Below, one piece after another: positions 41,575 through 49,188 of a DNA stretch of 64,000 nt. Position 1 is the stretch's first letter. Each line of letters starts with the position of its first letter. The notes under the pieces were generated by a model. It did not search any database, was not told where the DNA came from, and saw only the letters and a list, made by a program, of their open reading frames with translations. Origin of the DNA: Caulobacteraceae bacterium (GTDB taxonomy: Bacteria; Pseudomonadota; Alphaproteobacteria; Caulobacterales; Caulobacteraceae); NCBI GenBank assembly GCA_019748055.1, contig JAIEQC010000012.1, positions 62,001-126,000 of the forward strand. The letters run 5' to 3'. The position numbers were made by a program, and so were the translations under genes.

Positions 41575-42873
41575 CTAGTGGCCAGCCGGTGCGGCGACGG
41601 CGTCTCCGTCCCTGACCTTGGCGCGCGCGGCCAGCACGGCGAAGCCGACGAGGATCAGATAGCCGACCAGAGGCACATAGAAGACGGGGTTCAGGCTGCC
41701 GGTCATGTCCGCCACTTGGCCGCCGATCAGCGGAAGAACCGCGCCGCCGACGATTGCGGTGCACAGCAGGCCGGACGTCGCCGGGGCCGGCGCATTGGAT
41801 CGCTCCAGCGTCAGGGTGAAAATGGTCGGGAACATGATCGAGTTGAAGAAGCCCACGGCGATCGCCGCATAGGCTGCGGTCGTGCCCGAGGTCTGGGTCA
41901 CCACCAGACACAGCATCGCGGCGACGGCGGTGTTCACGGCCAGGAGGACGCCCGCCCTGACGCGCGTCAGCAGGATGGCGCCGATGAAGCGCCCAACCAT
42001 GGCTCCGCCCCAGTACAGGCTGACCATGCGCCCGGCGTCGGCTTCCGGCAGGTTCAGAATTTCGGGTCGGTTGAGGAAGTTGGTCAGCAAGCCGCCGATG
42101 GTCACTTCCGAGCCGACATAGACGAAGATGGCCAAGGCTCCGAGCAAGGCCCAGGGCGAGCCGAACGCCTTCAGCGGAGAGGACACGCCGGCGTCTCCGC
42201 CCGAGGTCGCGGCGGCGGCGTTGATCTTCTTGCGGGCCGAGAAGATGAAGACGGCCACCACGGCGAAGACCGCGCCGAGGCCCAGGAAGGCCATGTCGAT
42301 GCTGCGCAGCGATTCGGCGCGGGTGGCCTCGGTGACCACCGCGCCGGCGGCGAAAACCCCGCCGGTCAGCAGCACGGTGGAACCCAGCCATGGTCCTAGC
42401 GTCGTGCCCAGCGAGTTGAAGAACTGCGAGAAGTTCAGACGCGCGTGGGAGCTCTTGCGCGACCCCAGCGCCGCCACAAGCGGGTTGGCCGCGACCTGCA
42501 GGAGGGTGACGCCCGAGGCGATGACGAACAGGCCCAGCAGGACCAGCGCGTACTGATCCACGATCGTCGCCACCGGGATGATCAAGCATCCGAGCACCAT
42601 GACGAACAGGGCCGAGATGATCGACCGGCTGTAACCCAGCCGCGAGAGAACCGCCGCCGCCGGCACCGACACCACAGCATAGGCGATGAACCAGGCCGAA
42701 GCGGTCAGCGTCGCTTCGGCGAACGACAGGTCGAACACCTTCTTCACAGCCGCGATCAAAGGATCGATCAGAGATGTCGCGAAGCCCCATGCGAAAAAGA
42801 GCGTGGTCACATAGGCGAAGGCCAGGCCGGTTCCTTGCGTCGCGGACGGCGTTTGGCTGGGCGTGTCGGTCAT
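41575..42873 (-). CDS. FucP-type MFS sugar transporter
   Basis: Inner-membrane protein of 432 aa with 12 predicted helices of the FHS family (fucose/glucose/galactose:H+ symport). Signatures: LFFAWGFATSLIDPLI near 25-40 and RLNFSQFFNSLGTTLGPWLG, the helix-4/5 motif of GluP/FucP, and the helix YVGSEVTIGGLLTNFL. The first M of MTDTPSQ at 42873 has AGGGGGAGCG upstream; the open frame continues to 43038 without sense. It would import a hexose or amino sugar. The divergent lipoprotein gene is 542 bases away; AACGGTAACC near 42972-42981 could be part of a regulator site but is unsupported. Confidence 0.87.
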   Translation of the reverse strand: MTDTPSQTPSATQGTGLAFAYVTTLFFAWGFATSLIDPLIAAVKKVFDLSFAEATLTASAWFIAYAVVSVPAAAVLSRLGYSRSIISALFVMVLGCLIIPVATIVDQYALVLLGLFVIASGVTLLQVAANPLVAALGSRKSSHARLNFSQFFNSLGTTLGPWLGSTVLLTGGVFAAGAVVTEATRAESLRSIDMAFLGLGAVFAVVAVFIFSARKKINAAAATSGGDAGVSSPLKAFGSPWALLGALAIFVYVGSEVTIGGLLTNFLNRPEILNLPEADAGRMVSLYWGGAMVGRFIGAILLTRVRAGVLLAVNTAVAAMLCLVVTQTSGTTAAYAAIAVGFFNSIMFPTIFTLTLERSNAPAPATSGLLCTAIVGGAVLPLIGGQVADMTGSLNPVFYVPLVGYLILVGFAVLAARAKVRDGDAVAAPAGH

Positions 42874-43415
42874 TCTTGTCGCTCCCCCTGCGGTTTCGTC
42901 GCGCCCGCGACGGAACCCTTCGCGACCCTTGGTTCCACGACGACGCGACCGGGTCCAGCGGGTTTCGTCCAACGGTAACCAAATGTGGCCCGGCGCGTCC
43001 GGAGGCCAGTCGGGCTCCGAGCGTGACGCCTCGGCCACAGACCGGCCCGATGCACCTTGTCCAGATCGTCAGACCGTTACGGACAGAGCTTCAAGAACCG
43101 TCCCCCAGAGGGCCGCAGTGGAAAAGAGCTCCAGAAACATCTGTTTTTTCCGCCCTCTGCGGATGCGGCCGCGTGGACGAAGGCGCTTCAAAAAGGCGAA
43201 CTTTGATCAGAACCCCCCGCAATCTCCATGCATAAGTCACGAAGTAATCAGGCCCGCATGGACGACCATTGATCAGCACTCGGATCAGTCTTTACAGAAG
43301 ATCACATAAGCTTCACGTCAACATCGCAAAGCGTGACTAAGCGACCCTCCCGGGGTTGCTGGGGCCGAACCGGTGCGCGGGTGACCCGTCCATTCATTCC
43401 GAGGGGTTACCCAAG
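42874..43415. promoter_or_regulatory. Divergent intergenic region, MFS transporter / lipoprotein
   Basis: This 542-base gap holds no coding frame that looks real. The right half (43190-43340) is AT-richer and contains TTTACA, ATCACA and TTCACG at 43291, 43301 and 43312 with ten- to eleven-base phasing, suggesting a direct-repeat binding site for a regulator such as PhoB-like proteins. The match to a known box is poor. GATCAG occurs several times nearby. GAGGGG at 43401-43406 is the ribosome site of the lipoprotein gene. Confidence 0.35.
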
Positions 43416-44870
43416 ATGCGTTTCACCAAGATCCTGATGGCCGGCGCGGCCACCCTGGCCCTGGCCGCCTGCGGCTCCGCGGAAGTGGCGTCGCCGGGCG
43501 AAGGCAGCTTCGGCGGCGGCACCGGCGGCGGAACGGGCGGCGGCGGCGGAACGGGCGGCGGCACGACCCCGGCCACCTGCCCCACCGGCACCACCAACGT
43601 CGGCACCATCACCGCCGCGGGCGGCGTGGTGCTGCGCAACTGCCAGCTCCCGAACCTCATCGTCGGCGGTCTGGCGCTTCAGAACATCACGGGCGTCATC
43701 TACTCGGTGTCCGGCCGCGTCGACGTCGGCTCGGACCGCGGCCCGAACCCCGCCGCCCCGATCGCCGGCTCGCAGCAGGGCATCCTGACGGTCGAGCCGG
43801 GCGTGCGCGTCTTCGGGTCGGGCGGTCTGGACTACATCGTGGTCAACCGCGGCTCGCAGATCTTCGCCGAAGGCACCGCCACCAACCCGGTGATCTTCAC
43901 CAGCCGCCAGTCGATCGAGGGCACCACCAACGCCGACTCCATCGGTCAGTGGGGCGGCCTGGTCATCCTGGGCCGAGCGCCCATCGCCGCTTGCCCGGCC
44001 GGCGTGACGCCGCCGAACATCGCCTGCGAAGCCCAGGTCGAGGGCACCAACGCCTTCTATGGCGGCAACACGGCGGCCGACAACTCGGGCCGCCTGCGCT
44101 ACTTCCGCCTGCAGCACTCCGGCTTCCAGATCCTGCCGGGCAATGAGCTGAACGGCATCACCATGGCCGGCGTCGGCAACGGGACGGTCGTGGAGTACAT
44201 TCAGGTCCACAACTCGTCGGATGACGGCATCGAGCCCTTCGGCGGCACGGTGAACATGAAATATGTGGTTCTCACCGGGAACGACGACGACAGCTTCGAC
44301 ACCGACACCGGCTATCGCGGCAACGTGCAGTTCCTGATCGTCCGCCAGGACGTCGATCGCGGCGATCGCGTGTTCGAATCGTCGTCGGCCGGCAACCAGG
44401 CCCTGTTCACTCGCCCGACCATCTCGAACGCCACGCTGATCGGGCGCACGGACAACGGCGGCGGCGACGTCGTTCTGCTGAACACCGGCAACGCGATGCG
44501 CCTCTACAACTCGGTCGCCACCAAGGCCGGAACCGGCACCTGCTTCGACATCGACGACGCCCAGACCACGACCAACGGGCCGATCCTGCGCTCGGTGTTC
44601 TTCACCTGCGGCACCACCCTGCGCACCGACGGCAACGAAGACGCCGCGACCAGCGCCGTGTTCAACTTCGCGGGGGCCAACAACGCCTCCGGCACGTCGA
44701 CGCTCAACGGCGTGACGAACGGTGCGAACGAGACGGCCCGTCCGACCACGGCCGTGGCCGGTCTGGACCCGTTCTTCGTCAACACGACCTACGTCGGCGC
44801 CGTCCGCGACGCCGCCGACACTTGGTACAACGGCTGGTCCTGCGGCATCGCCACCGGTTCCACCTGCTGA
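43416..44870 (+). CDS. Beta-helix-like surface or periplasmic lipoprotein
   Basis: Lipoprotein of 484 aa: signal MRFTKILMAGAATLALAACG with lipidated Cys at about 19, then a Gly/Thr-rich linker (GGGTGGGTGGGGGTGGGT, about residues 34-51) and a long region of short beta strands rich in Gly, Asn and Asp (QWGGLVILGRAP, VEYIQVHNSSDDGIEPFGG, YVVLTGNDDDSFDTDTGYRG). The repeating pattern suggests a right-handed parallel beta-helix. Paired cysteines occur around 205, 217, 400 and 480. The gene precedes the TonB-dependent receptor by 81 bases with a hairpin between, so the two likely serve one uptake or secretion system. I recall such pairs in Caulobacterales but cannot name the substrate. Confidence 0.72.
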   Translation: MRFTKILMAGAATLALAACGSAEVASPGEGSFGGGTGGGTGGGGGTGGGTTPATCPTGTTNVGTITAAGGVVLRNCQLPNLIVGGLALQNITGVIYSVSGRVDVGSDRGPNPAAPIAGSQQGILTVEPGVRVFGSGGLDYIVVNRGSQIFAEGTATNPVIFTSRQSIEGTTNADSIGQWGGLVILGRAPIAACPAGVTPPNIACEAQVEGTNAFYGGNTAADNSGRLRYFRLQHSGFQILPGNELNGITMAGVGNGTVVEYIQVHNSSDDGIEPFGGTVNMKYVVLTGNDDDSFDTDTGYRGNVQFLIVRQDVDRGDRVFESSSAGNQALFTRPTISNATLIGRTDNGGGDVVLLNTGNAMRLYNSVATKAGTGTCFDIDDAQTTTNGPILRSVFFTCGTTLRTDGNEDAATSAVFNFAGANNASGTSTLNGVTNGANETARPTTAVAGLDPFFVNTTYVGAVRDAADTWYNGWSCGIATGSTC

Positions 44871-44881
44871 TGATGCGCCCT

Positions 44882-44910
44882 GAGGGGCGGCCGCCACGCG
44901 GTCGCCCCTC
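44882..44910 (+). terminator. Hairpin between lipoprotein and TonB receptor genes
   Basis: An eight-base stem (GAGGGGCG / CGCCCCTC) with a 13-base GC-rich loop lies 12 bases after the stop. It is followed by TCGTCGTTCC and no T-run, so it could limit read-through and leave the receptor less expressed than the lipoprotein. Confidence 0.45.
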
Positions 44911-44951
44911 TCGTCGTTCCGTGTTGACCCCATAGGACCAAGGCGCCGATC

Positions 44952-47621
44952 ATGAAGACGCTTACCAAGACTCTCAGCGGGCTCCTGCTCGCCGGCACCG
45001 CCCTGACGGCGCCTGGCCTGGCGTTCGCCCAAACCCCGCCGCAGGACCCGATCCCGGCGGAATCGCAAGATCCCGACTCCCAGGAGCCGGAGGAAACCCA
45101 GGTCGACGAGATCGTCGTTCTGGGCCGTTTCATTCCCGAGCCGCTGCGCGAGACCTCCGAAGTCGCGGCCTTCCTCACGGAAGAAGACCTGGAGCGGACC
45201 GGCGACGACAACGCCGCCCAGGCCCTGACCCGCGTGACCGGCCTGTCGATCGTCGAAGGCCGCTTCGTTTATGTGCGCGGCCTCGGCGAGCGCTACTCCT
45301 CGGCCCTGCTGAACGGTTCGCCGCTGCCGTCGCCCGAGCCGCTGCAGCGCGTCGTGCCGCTGGACCTGTTCCCAGCGTCGGTTCTAGCCGGCGTGACCGT
45401 CCAGAAGACCTATTCCGCCAACTATCCCGGCGAGTTCGGCGGCGGGGTCATCGACCTGCGCACCGTCGGGGCGCCGCGCGAGCCGTTCCTCAACTTCCAG
45501 GTCTCGGTCGGCGGCAATCTGGAAACGACCGGGCGCGAAGGCCAGATCTACTACGGATCCCGCACCGACTTCACCGGCTTCGACGACGGCACGCGCGACG
45601 TGCCGGGCCTGCTGCGCGACGCGATCGCCACGGGCAACCGCGTCGCCGCCGGCCCGAACTTCACCCAGGCCCAGCTTCAGTCCATCGGCCGCGACTTCGT
45701 CAACGCACCGCTGAACATGCTGCAGACGCAGGACTACATGCAGCCGAACTTCGGCGTCGAACTGTCGGGCGGCCGGTCGTGGCTGGTCGGCGGCGGCGAC
45801 CTGGGCGCGGTGTTCGTGGCCAGCTACGACAACGACTGGCGCACGCGCGAAGCGATCCAGCAGTCCGGCCGTCTCGACGCCGGGGCGCTGGTCGTCCAGA
45901 CGGACTATGACGTCCGCTCAACCGAGAACGACGTCGGCCTGAACCTGCTCGGCGGCCTCAGCTGGCAGAACGAGTTCCACGAAATCAAGTGGACCAACCT
46001 CTACGTCCGCCGCACGACCAAGGAAGCCCGCTCGCGCGAAGGTCAGGACTTCGACGCCCCGGGCGTGAACAACAATCAGGTCCGCGACGACTACACCGAG
46101 TGGTTCGAACGCAGCCTGTTCTCGACCCAGCTGGCCGGCGAGCACGACCTGATGGACGGCGCTCTGGAGCTGTCGTGGCGTGGGGCCTACGCCCTGACGA
46201 CCCGCGACTCTCCGTACGAGAAGGTCATCCGTTATGGCCTGGGCGCCGACGGCGTCTACCGCCACGACGGCGAGCAGTATCGCAACTCCACCAGCTTCTC
46301 GGAACTGGAGGACGAGATCCTGAGTGCCGGGGCCGATTTCGCGTGGACCACCGCCCTGTCCGACGCTCGTGAACTGACCGTGCGCGGCGGGGTGGCCTGG
46401 ATGGACAACACCCGCGACGCCGAACGCCGCGACTTCCGCTTCTACGCGGCGGCCGGCTCGATCCCGCTGGACGTCCAGGACAGCCGCGTCGACTACCTCT
46501 TCTCCGACTTCAACATCGGGCCGCTGCTGTGGGAACTGCAGGAGATCACTCCCTCGGGCGGTTCCGCCGCCTATGAGGCGGGGCTGGAAACCCGCGCTGC
46601 CTATCTGCAGGTCGAGGCGGAAGTGGTTCCTCTGGTCAGCATCTCCGGCGGTGTCCGCTATGAGGACGCCGAACAGTATGTCACGCCGCGCGACCTGTTC
46701 GGCGGAGCCCTGGTGTTCCAGCCGACGTCGCTGGAGAACAGCTACTGGCTGCCGTCGGCGACCCTGACCTGGAACTTCGCCGAGGACAGCCAGCTGCGTC
46801 TCGGCGCCTCCAAGACCATCGGCCGGCCGCAGTTCCGCGAACTGGCCCCGCAGCAGTACCTGGATCCGGACAACGACCGTCTGTTCTTCGGCAACCCGTA
46901 TCTGGTGGACACCGAGATCCTGAACCTCGACGCGCGCATCGAATACTACTTCGCGCGCGGCCAGTATCTGACCGGCGGGTTCTTCTACAAGGATCTGGAG
47001 AATCCGATCGAATCGTCGATCAACGAGCAGGGCAACCTGCTGCAGCAGACCTACCTCAACGCCCCTCAGGCGATCCTGTACGGCACCGAATTCGACGTGA
47101 AGAAATACTTCGAGTTCCCGGACTCGGAGTGGGCCTTCATCGCCGACAAGCGCTGGCTGGTGCAGGCCAACTACACCTACACCGAATCCGAAGTGCAGGT
47201 GGACGCGGGCGACGTGGTGTTCCCGCTGGCGGCCCAGGGCGTCGCCCGTCCGGCGTCGGACTACATCATCGACGGCAGCCGCCTGCAGGGTCAGTCCGAA
47301 CACGTGGCCAACCTGCAGTTCGGCTGGGAAGACGACGTGGCCCGGTCGCAGGCGACCTTCCTGGTGACCTACGTCTCGGAACGTTCATCGGCCCGCGGCC
47401 GTCCCGGCGAGCCGGACCTGATCCAGGATCCCGGCGTGATCCTGGACTTCGTCTACCGCAAGGACTTCGAATATGCGGGCCGCGACATGGGCCTGGCGAT
47501 CGAACTGCGGAACCTGCTGGACGAGGAGTATCTGGAGTACCAGGAACTCGGGAACCGCATCACGGCCAACGGCTACGACCTCGGCCAGAGCGGCTCGATC
47601 AGCCTGACCACCCGCTTCTGA
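44952..47621 (+). CDS. TonB-dependent receptor
   Basis: Outer-membrane receptor of 889 aa. The signal peptide runs about 1-26 (ending GLAFA), followed by a Pro/Glu-rich linker, the plug (VDEIVVLGRFIP, NGSPLPSPEPLQRVVPLDLF, YPGEFGGGVIDLR) and a beta barrel ending in aromatic SLTTRF. The plug lacks a long N-terminal STN signalling domain. Motifs such as NAAQALTRVTGLSIVEGRFVYVRG place it in the large Caulobacter-style family of receptors. Substrate is unknown; the lipoprotein before it is probably a partner. A strong terminator follows 25 bases after the stop. Confidence 0.88.
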   Translation: MKTLTKTLSGLLLAGTALTAPGLAFAQTPPQDPIPAESQDPDSQEPEETQVDEIVVLGRFIPEPLRETSEVAAFLTEEDLERTGDDNAAQALTRVTGLSIVEGRFVYVRGLGERYSSALLNGSPLPSPEPLQRVVPLDLFPASVLAGVTVQKTYSANYPGEFGGGVIDLRTVGAPREPFLNFQVSVGGNLETTGREGQIYYGSRTDFTGFDDGTRDVPGLLRDAIATGNRVAAGPNFTQAQLQSIGRDFVNAPLNMLQTQDYMQPNFGVELSGGRSWLVGGGDLGAVFVASYDNDWRTREAIQQSGRLDAGALVVQTDYDVRSTENDVGLNLLGGLSWQNEFHEIKWTNLYVRRTTKEARSREGQDFDAPGVNNNQVRDDYTEWFERSLFSTQLAGEHDLMDGALELSWRGAYALTTRDSPYEKVIRYGLGADGVYRHDGEQYRNSTSFSELEDEILSAGADFAWTTALSDARELTVRGGVAWMDNTRDAERRDFRFYAAAGSIPLDVQDSRVDYLFSDFNIGPLLWELQEITPSGGSAAYEAGLETRAAYLQVEAEVVPLVSISGGVRYEDAEQYVTPRDLFGGALVFQPTSLENSYWLPSATLTWNFAEDSQLRLGASKTIGRPQFRELAPQQYLDPDNDRLFFGNPYLVDTEILNLDARIEYYFARGQYLTGGFFYKDLENPIESSINEQGNLLQQTYLNAPQAILYGTEFDVKKYFEFPDSEWAFIADKRWLVQANYTYTESEVQVDAGDVVFPLAAQGVARPASDYIIDGSRLQGQSEHVANLQFGWEDDVARSQATFLVTYVSERSSARGRPGEPDLIQDPGVILDFVYRKDFEYAGRDMGLAIELRNLLDEEYLEYQELGNRITANGYDLGQSGSISLTTRF

Positions 47622-47646
47622 TCCTGATCAAGGCGACGACTGAAAT

Positions 47647-47678
47647 GGCCGGTCCTTCGGGACCGGCCGTTTTTCTTT
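47647..47678 (+). terminator. Rho-independent terminator after the TonB receptor
   Basis: GGCCGGTCC, loop TTCG, GGACCGGCC, then GTTTTTCTTT. A nine-base perfect stem with a stable UUCG loop and a T-run is close to ideal. It ends the receptor message and just precedes the tail of the aldehyde dehydrogenase gene. Confidence 0.85.
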
Positions 47679-47681
47679 GCC

Positions 47682-49127
47682 TCAGGCGAAGACGTAGGCC
47701 GTCTGAGTCCAGGTGTAGAAGTCGGCCGCGGCGTAACCCTGCTCACGCGGGCCGAGGCTGGACTTCTTCGTGCCGCCGAATGGCACATGGTAGTCAACCC
47801 CGGCGGTGGGCAGGTTGACCATGGTCATGCCGGCGCGGACGCGGCGCTGGAAGTCGGTCGCATACTTCAGCGAGGTCGTGACGATGCCGGAAGACAGGCC
47901 GAACTCGCCTGCGTCGGCGACTGCGAAGGCCTCCTCATAGTCCCTCACGCGCACCACCGAGACGACGGGGCCGAAGATCTCGTTGGCGTTGATCTTCATG
48001 TCCGGGGCGGTGTCGACGATCAGCGTCGGCGGCACGTGCCAGCCACGCGGCGACAGGCTGAGACGCTCGCCGCCGGCGACGATGCGGCCGCCCTCCTCCC
48101 GCGCGGTCTCGATCCAGCGATGCACGGTCTCCATCTGGTCGTCGGTGGCGGCCGGGCCGACCTGGGTCTGGGGGTCCAGCGCGTGCCCGACCCGAAGCGC
48201 GGAAGCCTTCTCCGCCAAGGCGGCGACGAAGCGGTCGTGGATGCCCGCCTGCACGATCAGGCGCGAAGAGGCGGTGCAGCGCTGACCCGTCGAGAAGAAG
48301 CCGCCGTCCAGCGCGACGGTCACGGCGCGATCCAGATCGGCATCGTCCAGAACCACCAGCGGATTCTTCCCGCCCATCTCCAGCTGACAGCGGGCCTGAC
48401 GCGCGGCGCAGCCGGCCGCGACGCCCGCGCCCACGCCCTGGGATCCCGTGAAGCTGATGCCGTCGACGTCGGGGTGATCGACCAGAGCCTGGCCTACTCG
48501 GCCGCGCCCGATGACCAGGTTGAAGACGCCGTCCGGCAGACCCGCCTCGTGAAGAATGGCGATCAGAGCCTCGGCTGTCGCCGGGGTGGGACCGGCCGGC
48601 TTCATCACCACCGTGTTGCCGAAAGCCAGCGCGGGCGCGGCCTTCCAGGCGGGTATGGCGATGGGAAAGTTCCAGGGCGTGATCAGGCCGAACACGCCGA
48701 CGGCGCGACGGCGCGTGCGTACGGAGACGCCCGGCCTGACCGAGTCTAGCGCCTGACCGTGCAGCCGCACCGCCTCGCCGGCGAAATAGCGCAGTATGCG
48801 TGCGGCGCGGCCGGTTTCGGCGATTCCCTCGGCAAGGGTCTTGCCTTCTTCGCGCGACAGAAGACGGCCGACGGCCTCTCGCCGGTCCCACAGGATCTGT
48901 CCGGCGCGGTCAAGCACGTCGGCTCGCGCTTCAGGCGACGCCTCGCTCCAGGCCGGGAAGGCGGCGCGGGCGGCGGCCACCGCGGCGTCCACCTCGGCCT
49001 GACCGGCGTCCGGCAGCCGGGCGACGACTTCATCGAGATCGGAGGGATTGCGCCGCTCCGAGGGGCGGTCGGCCGCGACCCGCTTTCCGCCGATCCAGTG
49101 GTGGAGGTCCAGCGGGGCGTCGGTCAT
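47682..49127 (-). CDS. NAD(P)-dependent aldehyde dehydrogenase, ketoglutaric-semialdehyde type
   Basis: Enzyme of 481 aa. The catalytic cysteine is Cys284 in [12 protein letters not shown] and the general base Glu lies in [16 protein letters not shown]. The NAD-binding motif [14 protein letters not shown] and [14 protein letters not shown] are clear. The closest named group by memory is 2,5-dioxovalerate (alpha-ketoglutaric semialdehyde) dehydrogenase of pentose and uronate breakdown, shown by [24 protein letters not shown] and [12 protein letters not shown]. It begins at ATG 49127, 61 bases after the protease gene. Substrate assignment is likely but not certain. Confidence 0.85.
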   Translation of the reverse strand: MTDAPLDLHHWIGGKRVAADRPSERRNPSDLDEVVARLPDAGQAEVDAAVAAARAAFPAWSEASPEARADVLDRAGQILWDRREAVGRLLSREEGKTLAEGIAETGRAARILRYFAGEAVRLHGQALDSVRPGVSVRTRRRAVGVFGLITPWNFPIAIPAWKAAPALAFGNTVVMKPAGPTPATAEALIAILHEAGLPDGVFNLVIGRGRVGQALVDHPDVDGISFTGSQGVGAGVAAGCAARQARCQLEMGGKNPLVVLDDADLDRAVTVALDGGFFSTGQRCTASSRLIVQAGIHDRFVAALAEKASALRVGHALDPQTQVGPAATDDQMETVHRWIETAREEGGRIVAGGERLSLSPRGWHVPPTLIVDTAPDMKINANEIFGPVVSVVRVRDYEEAFAVADAGEFGLSSGIVTTSLKYATDFQRRVRAGMTMVNLPTAGVDYHVPFGGTKKSSLGPREQGYAAADFYTWTQTAYVFA

Positions 49128-49188
49128 GGCATGGGTCCGTCAAGGCAGGCGACCCGGCCGGCACGAACCGGCCGGGTCTGAAGACGCC

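Noticed and set aside
40717..42399. 560-aa plus-strand frame over the AGE, secreted-protein and MFS genes
   Set aside because: Spans three real genes in other frames and has repetitive Gly/Ala/Asp/Arg composition.
43407..45068. 553-aa antisense frame over the lipoprotein gene
   Set aside because: Composition is Arg/Gly/Val-rich; the sense frame has a signal peptide and lipobox.
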